A stretch of 55,910 nt of DNA, taken from the IMG/VR virus record IMGVR_UViG_3300044954_000249, positions 1 through 55,910 of that record. The stretch is one strand, 5' to 3'. The translations under genes and the position numbers were made by a program. Below the pieces are notes generated by a model that saw nothing but the letters and a program-made list of their open reading frames with translations, made no database searches and was not told the origin of the DNA. Origin of the DNA: a virus. Positions 48,101-55,910 of the stretch are shown here, piece by piece (positions within the stretch are counted from its first letter, which is position 1; each line of letters opens with the position of its first letter).

Positions 48101-49451
48101 TAATGGATATGATTTTGTTATAGTCCAAAATCCGGAATTGGATATTAGTAAATTCTCTTCATTCGGGGCTAGTCTTGGAGTTGATGGATTAGTTAGTATA
48201 TATAACTTGCCTAAAGATACAGACGCGGAAGGATTTTATGTTCTATATAGCTTGAATGACTTCTCTTATTCAAGTGATTTAAAAAATAATCCAGTTTCCG
48301 CTTTAATAAATAAAAAAGTTTTTATCAAAAAGTTCCAAGGCGTAAATGACGTATCTTTTAGTTTGCATAGTAATTCTGATCTGAGCGTATTGGGCGGCTT
48401 CCCAAGTGTAGCAGCTGACACAATATATGTTGCTATTGCTCCATTTGATGCTATAGATAAACTCAAAGATTCAATTTTCGCTCAATACGTTGGAAAAGAA
48501 TCTACAATTGGCCTTTCCCCGTTTGAGCCTTCAAGTTGGATAGAAGTAACAGCCTTGAACGGCACCTCGTCTAAACAAATAAAAAGAAACTCGACAGGAG
48601 TATCTAATTCTGTTGGGCAGGGCTTCAAAGCGTGGATAAGAATAAAAGATGATGGTACTTGGGTCGGTAAGGGCATTAAAATGGTTAAGAGGATAAATAG
48701 CTCTACTGTTTATCCAAACTATAAAGGATACTCTCCATTTAATTGTTCTCCAACGAAACGAACATCAACTTTCGCAGAGGTAGGATTTTACGGAGGGATA
48801 GACGCTGAAGGTTTTGATATCGTTGACTGGAAAAATATAAATATAACTGACACCGACCATTATTGCGGTTGGGCTTCAAATCCTTGGAACAGTAGTACCT
48901 ATTTAAATGATTCAAATTCAGAGGCATTCAGGAGCACCCTCCTATTCGACTATAAAGCAAACAAAGAATATAGCGATCAATTTAACTCTGAATCAAGCAA
49001 AGACGGCTTCAGAAGATATAGAATCTATTTTAATGATGATTCTCTACCAAAAGACGCGGCTTACGCAGTTATAGGCATGAACGCTTATAACGGAAACTAT
49101 CTTCCTTTCCCAAAAATTGTAGAAAAATACAAACTTAATCAATATGTTAATGCAGATATAACTGGCAAATTTAAAGACGTAGAAAGTCTGGGGCTCGCTG
49201 TGGCTGGCGGGAACACCTCAATCAAACCAATCTATGATAATGAAATTTTTTCTGATTCCCCTTGGTGGAAGAATCATCCAGCGGGATTCGGTCAAGGATG
49301 GGGCGGATTAAATAAAACTCAACAATTTTTTGACGTACATATGGGTCATTTAGTTGATTTCTCTTATCTCCAAGAAGGGTTCTTTGCTGTCGTGAGCCAA
49401 GATGATGTTGGCAATACATTTAACGCCGTAAGTGCTGGTAACGTAACATAA
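45174..49451 (+). CDS. Tip attachment protein gpJ homologue (host specificity)
   Basis: 1425 aa. The N-terminal part VITDLLCEGEIEGV and IYFNEEPIKDKQGLFNFQQVDIRTTKGTPNGD correspond to the gpJ opening; WNGAFAMTKQWTDNPAWCFYDLISNPRYGLG and EAFKVINDMASVFRAI follow as in gpJ, then several fibronectin-type-III-like stretches (about residues 740-1120). The C-terminal third (about 1120-1425) is unlike lambda and is presumably the variable receptor-binding tip. Largest gene in the plus tail cassette. Confidence 0.92.
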   Translation: MSTEFILMNNGASGFAVSSGVITDLLCEGEIEGVVNYEYTDLKGTRGSVGFDSVVTTNIDYLRSIYFNEEPIKDKQGLFNFQQVDIRTTKGTPNGDTSSPSSVLKPDISYTRSINERLRGRTNGNSSEDTFAKYYSIINKNVSKIKVNLKVLSLSSVTGTGDVGSTSVSINTYCRPIYIDATSQGFSEAGNPYTLITGISSSPYIRSITLDLASLITRLDLKSNKNFVGWEVKVYRTTLEPTDTKIRNQTYVDSITEIYETQLSYPNTSVVYAGFNAEYFSEIPDRYYDVRMLKVSVPNNYDVVRRKYNGDWNGAFAMTKQWTDNPAWCFYDLISNPRYGLGKYLTSDLIDKWSLYKIAQYCDQLVDDGYGGLEPRFTCNLLIQSREEAFKVINDMASVFRAINYYCAGNIYTVQDAPKSPIYQFANANVNNGEFSYSNSSRKVRHTVAVIRYNDKNNFYKPAVEYVEDIDGIRKYGYREIEATAFGCTSRGQAIRFGRWTLLTETLETESVNFKTGPEGGLLRPGDVIDIIDSNRKISQRSGRTFLIENNVAGQTLNVTLDRELKGLDSNVFYNLSLSTPTFNYDSISGAVISSSQTQDIRKNQILNFSFSPANITSIPIRTGEEGPVYASRINFSNKYIDTNVYNIIQDTVWGVFTTGISSNPNVSFEEGVLQEEKYRVININEDADNNFSISAIEYNELKYSAIESGIAFDTLGAQNISQFPKPPAIQDFSISHSSLTQNTFKFNISIIPPKKANGETNDDNISYYVIYARQSDGSSSPFTSSIPSDPLTLAASVTKGANPVGILIPNKGGKWWFRVYSVNPLGERSDPSPQDKNYQIPEIYPIKDVQVKSLRLAEDILISNAPGSNDASLKIFTTNQPNFAWESVNPNNLGDIKYAIKIKKDDGTYSLIIDEWEDSDFTFDALSNLRLATRGGKTYINEYKRNFSLYVEAHDINKNSSKGDTVSSNIFTSPNNGYDFVIVQNPELDISKFSSFGASLGVDGLVSIYNLPKDTDAEGFYVLYSLNDFSYSSDLKNNPVSALINKKVFIKKFQGVNDVSFSLHSNSDLSVLGGFPSVAADTIYVAIAPFDAIDKLKDSIFAQYVGKESTIGLSPFEPSSWIEVTALNGTSSKQIKRNSTGVSNSVGQGFKAWIRIKDDGTWVGKGIKMVKRINSSTVYPNYKGYSPFNCSPTKRTSTFAEVGFYGGIDAEGFDIVDWKNINITDTDHYCGWASNPWNSSTYLNDSNSEAFRSTLLFDYKANKEYSDQFNSESSKDGFRRYRIYFNDDSLPKDAAYAVIGMNAYNGNYLPFPKIVEKYKLNQYVNADITGKFKDVESLGLAVAGGNTSIKPIYDNEIFSDSPWWKNHPAGFGQGWGGLNKTQQFFDVHMGHLVDFSYLQEGFFAVVSQDDVGNTFNAVSAGNVT

Positions 49452-50161
49452 TGAATAACATTTTAATAATATCATTTAAAGACCGAGAAAATGAATATTA
49501 TAGTTTTCCATTAGATACTAGTGAAGAGAGCGCCTTGAAGATGGCGTTGAGTAACGGGGAAGAGGGGCAATTTTTATCCCATCAATATATTAGAAACTCC
49601 GCTCATTCACTAGATCATTATAAAAATGGGTCCCCCAAAGACAAGTTAGATGAAAAAAAGCTGGCCGCCCAGAAGAGAATAGGAAGAATAAAAGAATACC
49701 GCAACGCTTTCCTTCAATTATTAGATGTCGAGTTTTTAAAATCTTTAGAGCTTGATGACCCGGCCCTCAAAAATCATATTATAAAACTTAAATCTCATTT
49801 ACGAGATTTGCCCCAATTCCTCAAATTTAACAGAATAGAAAAAATAGAAGATATTTTTAGATATAATCCATTTAATAATATTACTGGAATAATTTTGTTG
49901 GCTACGGGTGAGAACTATACAAGTCCGCCGACTATTAAAATAGAAAGCCCTTCTGGTAAGTATTATGGGTTTTCCCCCAAGGCTACCTGCTTCATAAAAG
50001 ATGGGCGCGTAGTTAAAATTGAAGTCACTGAGTTCGGGTGTGGATATGATAAAATACCCAAAATAGAAATAGAGCCCCCGAAAGATAAAGATGGGAATAT
50101 AGTGAGCGGCCCCACTGCTATAGCTGTTTGTGCCCCGATTGAATTACCTATAGATTTTTAG
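49451..50161 (+). CDS. Tail protein with YTSPP-type repeat, 236 aa
   Basis: Overlaps the gpJ stop by one base. N-terminal helical half, then ITGIILLATGENYTSPPTIKIESPSGKYYGFSPKATCFIK and VVKIEVTEFGCGYDKIPKIEIEPP, two copies of the G-x-x-Y-x-x-x-P-x-I-x-I unit found in many phage tail/fibre proteins. Probably a tip or fibre accessory. Its stop overlaps the tape measure stop on the other strand (4-base TTAG overlap). Confidence 0.75.
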   Translation: MNNILIISFKDRENEYYSFPLDTSEESALKMALSNGEEGQFLSHQYIRNSAHSLDHYKNGSPKDKLDEKKLAAQKRIGRIKEYRNAFLQLLDVEFLKSLELDDPALKNHIIKLKSHLRDLPQFLKFNRIEKIEDIFRYNPFNNITGIILLATGENYTSPPTIKIESPSGKYYGFSPKATCFIKDGRVVKIEVTEFGCGYDKIPKIEIEPPKDKDGNIVSGPTAIAVCAPIELPIDF

Positions 50162-53100
50162 CTTCCTTGATAGAGGAGACCGCCCGGCTTCTTTTGTTGT
50201 ATAATCGTGCTTAATACTGAGGAGTTAATTCTGTCGGCTAAGAGTCTTCCGTCTTGGTCAGATAATCCTCCAGCATTAGTAGAGCTAGATGTTACATTGC
50301 CGCCGTTGTCGATATTGACGACGATATTGATATTGTTGCTGGCGCCAAATTCGGAGGCTTTCTCTCCGCCCATGGCTCCGGCACCGCCGACTAATCCTCC
50401 CTCGGCATACCCCCTTAAAGAGCCGTTGTTTAGTCTGTTAAAGAAGCTTAATCCATATTTATCTACGGCGTCTTTTCTTATGACGTATTCGCCGCCAGTT
50501 AGGAGAGCGGGGACGTTATCTTGATAAATAGTGCCTCCAGAGGCCCTCTTAATTGCTTTTGATAATCCGTACGTTCCCAATCCAATGGCCGTTTGGAGAA
50601 CCGCGCCTAAAGAAGATCTCCTTCGCTGCGCTTTGAATGCTTGCATCGCTTCGGCTTTATATTTTTCATATTCAGCTTTTTCTTTTAGATATTGATCAAG
50701 GTCATCCGCGTATTGGAATTTCAATATGTTTTGAGGATTTGTTTCTGTGGTGAGGGCATATGCCGATAAAAGTTTATCTACATCATATTCGCCGCGAGTT
50801 GGACGCTTAAGATCGTCGTAAAGATAAGAGTTTCTTAAAGAGAACCGGGCGTAGTCTTCTTTAATATCTGAATATGATTCTTGTAATTTACTTCTATCGA
50901 TTTGCTTTGCATCAGCCGCTTGAGCTTGAGTTAATACAGCCTTCTCGACTTCCGGTTCTAGAAGACCGCCGACCTGCCTCGTGGCGACTGTTTGGTTGTT
51001 GAGCGCGGATAAGAAATCTAATCCATACTTATTAACAGAAGATTTTCTTAGGACGAATTCACCCTTTGAGAGATAAGCTGGAACGTCGTCTCTGATCCCA
51101 GAGCCGCCAGTCACTGAGCCTCCAGAACTAAACCCTTTGACTTGTCCGCCAGAGTTAAATTTAAGCGACGAACCAAATACTCCCCCCTGTCCTAATAAAC
51201 TGCTAAGTAAAGAGTTTACGCCGATTTGGAGTACTCTATTTTGGATCATGGTCGCGATGTCTCCAAAGACATCAGAGAAAGCCTGCTTAAGAGACTTCGT
51301 GCCTTTTATACCTTCGGCGAAAGCGCTAGATATCCCGCTTCTAAACGAGGAGGTAAATTCCTTACCTGTTGCGTCGATGTCATTTAAGGCATTCTTCGTA
51401 TTATACGTGAACCCGGAAGATAAAGTGTCAAAGAAATCAGAAGGGGAATAGTCTCCCTTTTGAATTCTTAGGGCGGCTCCTTTTTGTACGACCGCCTGAA
51501 GCTCTTCGGTGGACGCCACGCCCTTCTCAAATAGCTTTGCTATGTTTTTCACTTCTTCATCAGCAATTGCAAGGCTCGATTTTAGAGCCTCTGTTCTCGC
51601 TTTAGCCGTAAACTCAATAGCTTTTTCTCTCGTTAACGTCCCGTCCTTTACCGCATTTTCGAATTGTTTTCTAATTTTATCTGTCGAAGTAATTAGGCCA
51701 TTTTTAATTTTCTTGTTCTTGGGAAGAAATTGCGTAAAATCAATTCCAGATAATCTATCTGCTAATTGCTGACTATTTACGCCCATTTTTAAAGCGTCTT
51801 CGGCTATTTTTTCTAATTGCCCAGAGACTTCGATTTTAGCTGACTCTGTGTGATTTTTGCGAATTGACTCTCGTAGCTTTGATACTGTTTCATCATTTTT
51901 CAATAATTCTTTATTACTTTTTGCATTTTCTATTGCGGCTTTTAATTGTGTGTATAAGTTTTCTTCTTCTTTCTGCCGATCGGCTTTGTGTCTTTCTCTA
52001 GATTCTTCGGTTATTTCTTTGGTCGTCTTGCCTCCGAATACTCCAGCGGGGCTAGGGGCTGCAATCGGGCCAGCGAAAGGAAGACTCCCCGCTGGCGGCG
52101 TTACTAAAGGTTTAGCTAATAAGTTCTCAAGTTGATTGATAAATCTATTTAATGGAGTCGTTAATTCTTTATGGGTATCTCCAAATCTCGGTATTACCCC
52201 TTTTAGATCTACTAAATTAAATCCGACATCTTTCCCTTCGGATATACCCTTAACTATCGCGTCTACTAATTTTTGCGCCTCTAAGCTTTTTGTTTTCAAG
52301 TAGTCGGCTGTTATATCCTCTGAGAATATATCACTCAACGTTTTTATATGAATTTTTTGCAAGTTTTTGAATGACTGAAGAGACGCTCTCTTCTCCTCCC
52401 CCGACCCCCTAACGAAGTCATTATACGCCTCGGACATGTCTTTTCTAACTTTTTCTTCCTTCTGAACGAGTTCTTTTTTTCTTGTTGAACTAGGAGATAA
52501 GGCGGCGCCTAATATTTCTGATGCGGTTTTCTTCAACTCAGTTTCTCCAGCTATTTTAGCTTGAAGTCTGACAATTTCATCCAATGGCTTTAATAAATTA
52601 TTAATACTGCTAGTTATATTATTAGATAAAATTTGATCGTTGTTTTGTATGCTTTGGCTTAATCCTCCAATAGCAGTAAATAAAGGACCCTGAAAAGCTT
52701 CCTTATTCGCGCTAGCTATATTATTTTGAAAGTGGCCCGCCAGATCATTGGCGACTTTAGCCTCGACTAATAAATCACTTACATCTTTAGGAAGATGTTC
52801 TAATTTAAGTTGGGCGGCTATTTGTTTTAAAGCTATATCTTCTGCGTTTATATCAGGGACTTTGGCGTCTGGATTTAATATTTTGAAAAGCTCAGTAAAC
52901 TCACGAGTTTGATTTCTGATATCCTCGGTGCGCCCTTGTATACCAGCAGCAATTAAAGGCGATAAGGCACCGATGTTTTCCTTAGATCTATCTAAATTTA
53001 AATTACTAAGAGCAAAATCAGCAAACTGAGTTGAAGCCCTGCCAAGCTCAATTTTCCCTCTCGAACCTGAAATTGATAAACCCCTCAAAATTCCTTCGCT

Positions 53101-55910
53101 TATTGTTACTAGCTTATCTAGATTTTGGGAAGAACCGAACTTGCCTTCGCCAGAAAGGAAATCTTGAATACCGCCGAAAGAAGATACTTGCTTTTGGAGT
53201 TGTAAGGCTTTTTCTTGATAGGAGGTTTGGATTCTTTGGAGTTGTAAGGCGTATTCTTCATTTCTTTTTATTGCGACTAATTCTGCGGCTGTTTTATCTT
53301 TTAATGCTACTATCTCATTCGTCATTTGTTGCGCGACTGCTCTGGCCCTTTCTTGACCTACGCCTTGATTATTAAGTGCTTTCGTAATTTCGTTCAGGAC
53401 ATTTTCCTGAGTTATATTTCCAGCGCCAAACGCTTCAAAAGCCTTTAAAGTTACCCCTTTCAAAGCATCTCTAATAGCGGTATTTTGTGCGAAGTCTGCT
53501 TTGGCTTGAGCATTATCCCCTTCTCCGCCCAAGGTCGTTAAGGCTTCAGTGGTATTTGTAACTGATTTTTCAAATTGTTTAGTAAAAATATCTAAAGCAG
53601 ACCTTTGGGAATTAGATATCGCTTGGTTTATATCGTTAATTGATTTTTGCTTGATTTCGAACTCCGAAAGTCCGGATTGCAATCTTAAACTAGACTCCTC
53701 CGATAAGAACGGTCTTGCCGCCTCAACTCCACCCCTCGCCCTAGCTCCAGCCACAGCCAAATCTTGAGATACTCTGGCGTTTCTCGCTTCTTGTATGGCA
53801 AATAAACCAACCTTTGTTCTTTCGAAGGCGGTTGATAAAGAGATGGTTGCGTCATCTAGTCCGCGCTTTAATTCTCTAATACTTAAATTAAATCTCTTAT
53901 TAGAGTCAGTAACTCTTTTTATTATCTCAGCAGATTTTTTGCTTTGGGCGGCCGCTTCTCTGGTTTCTTTAGTAAACTCTTCTAAGAAGTCAACTAAAAA
54001 TTTTACGTTATCTACGGAAGGTGGTACGGTCTCTAAATGTTTTATAGTCTCAGCCGGGAAGAAATTTTTAGCTTTATCTATTAACTCTTTTTTAGTTTTT
54101 GCGGAGAAGGCGTTTTCTGGAAGTACTTTGTCTAGATTTCCTTCTTCTATTGCTTTGGCTATTTTAGTCTTATCGAAAGTTCCTTTTAATAGTGAAGTAA
54201 AAGCGATTTGGGCTTTTACGGCTTCTGTTTTAGTTGTAAAAAGGGCGTCTTTGTCAAATAAACTTTCATTGCTTTCAGACCTAAGGGAGTGCCGTCCTTC
54301 TTTAACTGCCGTTAGCGCGGCGGTACCCAGTTCTATTGCGAGCCTTTGTCTTTCAAGATTCGACGAGATTTCATTAAACGTATCTCTAATTTTCTGTACG
54401 TCCCCGCCCGCCTCTCTTATTTTATCTCTAAATTCGCTTGGAACTTGTAAGAGCGATTCAGAAATTTGTTTTCTAATTCTGGTTAAATCCCCTTCTTTAA
54501 TTGAATCAGATTCTAAAGTAGATTTTAAATTTTCCAATCCAGAAATATAGCCCTGCATACCAGAAGAGAATGAAGATAATTTTTCATTTGCTTGTTGGCC
54601 TGCGAGACTTAATTCTTCTATTCTTTGATCTAATTCTGCATTTGCAAATTTCTTAGCCCCCTCTGCTGCGCCTAGTAGTGCTCCGGCGGCAGCACCGATG
54701 GCGGCTCCATAAGGGCCGCCAATTGAGGCGCCTATTCCAGCAAATGTCGTTGCGGTGCTTAATGCTCCCGTAGCAGCCTCAACCCCAGCGGCCCCCTGCT
54801 TTCCGCCGACGGAACTAGTTGGAATAAATTGTTGAGCTATACTTCCTACCTGTTGAATCCCGAAGCCAGCTGTAAAAGCGGCGCTGCTTCCAAGGAATTT
54901 TACTGCCCTACCTCCTTTACCAAGAAATTTGGACAGTGGGGCGCTTAGGCTTGAAATTTCAGTCTCAGATTTTTTGATCTCTGCTAATTTTTCGTTGCGC
55001 TCTTTATTTAATACTTGTATTTCTTTATCTATTTTAGCTTGTTTGCTTTTAACCCCCTTCGTTTCTGCTACTTTTAATTTATCTTCTCCTTTTTCAGTTA
55101 TTAGCCCCTCGATTTTTTTGATCTCTGCTAATTTTTTGTCGCGCCCTTTATTTAATGCTTGTATTTCTTTATCTATTTCAGCTTGTTTGCTTTTAGCCCC
55201 CTTCGTTCCTGCTACTTTTAATTTATCTTTTCCTTTTTCAGTTATTAGCCCCTCGATTTTTTTGATCTCTGCTAATTTTTTGTCGCGCCCTTTATTTAAT
55301 GCTTGTATTTCTTTATCTATTTCAGCCCCCTTCGTTTCTGCTACTTTTAATTTATCTTTTCCTTTTTCAGTTATTAGCCCCTCGATTACCCTGCTTCTCT
55401 CTTCTGCTTCCCTTTTTATTACCTCAAGCTCCTTAAGCCTTGTTTTAGTTTCTTCAGACACTACGCCCCTCAAGTCATCAATTGTCTTTTTGAAGCCGCC
55501 AGCTGAACCAGCCAAACTAGAAATTAAAAGAGTGATACTTGCTATATCAATCGTATCAAGCCCACCTTCAGCAAAATTAGGCACGAATCCACTCGCGGCG
55601 CCTTTTGTTTTTGGATTTATTCCAGCTTCGCGTGCAAATTTTATTCCTTGTTTTAAATTTCTTTCTTGAAGAGTATTGAAGACTCCAAGACCTAATGGAT
55701 TTCGGGGGCCCATTAAGGATTTATCTCTTCCAATTTTTATATTGCTTAAGGGAATTCCGGCGGCACTTTCTCTCGCTATGGCGTCTTGAATCGGGTCTTG
55801 TCTATAAGGGAACTTTCTATTAGCAGCTTCAAAAACTTTTTTCGTTAATTCTGGGGGGGCGAAATTAGGAATAAAGCCGTCAAAGCTTCTTCTCTTGGGG
55901 GCTCTTTGTA
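50158..55910 (-). CDS. Tape measure protein, N-terminus beyond the window
   Basis: At least 1916 residues on the minus strand; the frame is open through 55910, with an internal Met at 55713. Near the N side GF(I/V)PNFA occurs twice (at about nt 55868-55848 and 55590-55570), a short repeat common in tape measure proteins. Long helical, Gln/Lys/Glu-rich stretches, a hydrophobic AGIGASIGGPYGAAIGAAAGALLGAAEGA segment, and near the end two GG..xxDxVPAxLxxGEYVxRKxxVxKYGL units. It sets tail length and may form the DNA channel. Encoded opposite to gpJ, unusual for siphophages. Confidence 0.88.
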   Translation of the reverse strand, partial: QRAPKRRSFDGFIPNFAPPELTKKVFEAANRKFPYRQDPIQDAIARESAAGIPLSNIKIGRDKSLMGPRNPLGLGVFNTLQERNLKQGIKFAREAGINPKTKGAASGFVPNFAEGGLDTIDIASITLLISSLAGSAGGFKKTIDDLRGVVSEETKTRLKELEVIKREAEERSRVIEGLITEKGKDKLKVAETKGAEIDKEIQALNKGRDKKLAEIKKIEGLITEKGKDKLKVAGTKGAKSKQAEIDKEIQALNKGRDKKLAEIKKIEGLITEKGEDKLKVAETKGVKSKQAKIDKEIQVLNKERNEKLAEIKKSETEISSLSAPLSKFLGKGGRAVKFLGSSAAFTAGFGIQQVGSIAQQFIPTSSVGGKQGAAGVEAATGALSTATTFAGIGASIGGPYGAAIGAAAGALLGAAEGAKKFANAELDQRIEELSLAGQQANEKLSSFSSGMQGYISGLENLKSTLESDSIKEGDLTRIRKQISESLLQVPSEFRDKIREAGGDVQKIRDTFNEISSNLERQRLAIELGTAALTAVKEGRHSLRSESNESLFDKDALFTTKTEAVKAQIAFTSLLKGTFDKTKIAKAIEEGNLDKVLPENAFSAKTKKELIDKAKNFFPAETIKHLETVPPSVDNVKFLVDFLEEFTKETREAAAQSKKSAEIIKRVTDSNKRFNLSIRELKRGLDDATISLSTAFERTKVGLFAIQEARNARVSQDLAVAGARARGGVEAARPFLSEESSLRLQSGLSEFEIKQKSINDINQAISNSQRSALDIFTKQFEKSVTNTTEALTTLGGEGDNAQAKADFAQNTAIRDALKGVTLKAFEAFGAGNITQENVLNEITKALNNQGVGQERARAVAQQMTNEIVALKDKTAAELVAIKRNEEYALQLQRIQTSYQEKALQLQKQVSSFGGIQDFLSGEGKFGSSQNLDKLVTISEGILRGLSISGSRGKIELGRASTQFADFALSNLNLDRSKENIGALSPLIAAGIQGRTEDIRNQTREFTELFKILNPDAKVPDINAEDIALKQIAAQLKLEHLPKDVSDLLVEAKVANDLAGHFQNNIASANKEAFQGPLFTAIGGLSQSIQNNDQILSNNITSSINNLLKPLDEIVRLQAKIAGETELKKTASEILGAALSPSSTRKKELVQKEEKVRKDMSEAYNDFVRGSGEEKRASLQSFKNLQKIHIKTLSDIFSEDITADYLKTKSLEAQKLVDAIVKGISEGKDVGFNLVDLKGVIPRFGDTHKELTTPLNRFINQLENLLAKPLVTPPAGSLPFAGPIAAPSPAGVFGGKTTKEITEESRERHKADRQKEEENLYTQLKAAIENAKSNKELLKNDETVSKLRESIRKNHTESAKIEVSGQLEKIAEDALKMGVNSQQLADRLSGIDFTQFLPKNKKIKNGLITSTDKIRKQFENAVKDGTLTREKAIEFTAKARTEALKSSLAIADEEVKNIAKLFEKGVASTEELQAVVQKGAALRIQKGDYSPSDFFDTLSSGFTYNTKNALNDIDATGKEFTSSFRSGISSAFAEGIKGTKSLKQAFSDVFGDIATMIQNRVLQIGVNSLLSSLLGQGGVFGSSLKFNSGGQVKGFSSGGSVTGGSGIRDDVPAYLSKGEFVLRKSSVNKYGLDFLSALNNQTVATRQVGGLLEPEVEKAVLTQAQAADAKQIDRSKLQESYSDIKEDYARFSLRNSYLYDDLKRPTRGEYDVDKLLSAYALTTETNPQNILKFQYADDLDQYLKEKAEYEKYKAEAMQAFKAQRRRSSLGAVLQTAIGLGTYGLSKAIKRASGGTIYQDNVPALLTGGEYVIRKDAVDKYGLSFFNRLNNGSLRGYAEGGLVGGAGAMGGEKASEFGASNNINIVVNIDNGGNVTSSSTNAGGLSDQDGRLLADRINSSVLSTIIQQKKPGGLLYQGS
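54970..55387 (-). repeat. Coiled-coil repeat, 144-bp period
   Basis: Three consecutive units within the tape measure gene: GATCTCTGCTAATTTTT-type starts at 54976, 55120 and 55264, i.e. 144 bp (48 aa) apart; the third unit is 15 bp shorter (five codons, KSKQA, missing). Each encodes KKIEGLITEKG..KLKV..TKG.....EIDKEIQALNKGRDKKLAEI-like helices. Confidence 0.88.

Noticed and set aside
50207-52135. Plus-strand frames at 50207, 51137, 51509 and 51857
   Set aside because: Shadows of the tape measure gene; the minus frame is continuous through them.
53795-55669. Long plus-strand frames of about 250 codons opposite the tape measure gene
   Set aside because: Composition is Ser/Leu/Phe-rich, mirror of the Lys/Glu-rich coil, with no ribosome-binding site or promoter.
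1-55910. CRISPR arrays, insertion sequences, integrase or attachment sites
   Set aside because: No direct-repeat/spacer pattern, transposase or tyrosine/serine recombinase motif was found.

Overview
The window is a contiguous piece of an AT-rich double-stranded DNA phage genome (virus or prophage; no host gene, integrase, IS or CRISPR array is visible). The tail-tip cassette is lambda-like (homologues of gpM, gpL, gpK, gpI and gpJ plus a tape measure protein), so a long-tailed siphovirus morphology is likely. The host cannot be named: near-consensus TTGACT/TATAAT promoters imply a sigma70-type bacterial host, and heptose and GDP-sugar genes suggest a host with surface polysaccharide or LPS-like glycans.

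Layout. 1-4750 is on the minus strand: a large Ser- and Cys-rich structural protein running off the left edge, small late proteins, a tRNA-Ile(UAU), two small genes, a 440-base gene-free stretch that looks like a structured RNA, and dUTPase. 4793-8687 (+) holds dNMP kinase, a phage sigma factor, small unknown proteins and a glycosyltransferase. 8782-12745 (+) is class I ribonucleotide reductase; NrdA is broken by a split intein and NrdB lacks the radical tyrosine. 12770-21944 (+) is a sugar cassette (glycosyltransferases, methyltransferases, epimerase, heptose-1-P nucleotidyltransferase-like protein, GDP-mannose dehydratase-like protein). 21976-32765 (+) is the replication and recombination module: RecA-like recombinase, nucleases, DnaB-type helicase, TOPRIM primase, a DNA polymerase III alpha dispersed over separate polypeptides (PHP, exonuclease, palm) with a second split intein in the catalytic subunit, and a candidate ssDNA-binding protein. 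32769-36928 (+) has more glycosyltransferases and two unknown proteins. 36909-42099 (-) is a tightly packed series of IPT/TIG-like structural proteins; 42201-50161 (+) is the tail-tip cassette; 50158 to the right edge (-) is the tape measure, tail-to-tail with the last tail-tip gene.

Control. Two promoter classes can be read. At least eight early/replication/sugar genes have TTGACT/A-17 bp-TANNNT (or an extended -10) so close to the start codon that the predicted transcript starts within 0-3 bases of it, i.e. leaderless mRNAs. Structural and some small genes instead carry a GTGTAA-centred motif with no -35, a candidate late promoter that the phage's own sigma factor may read.

The most notable features are the leaderless promoter family, the deconstructed replicase needing protein trans-splicing at the SHS motif of the polymerase, the dense hairpin RNA at about 3883-4255, the Val-for-Tyr NrdB, and binding-module insertions in tail-tip proteins.
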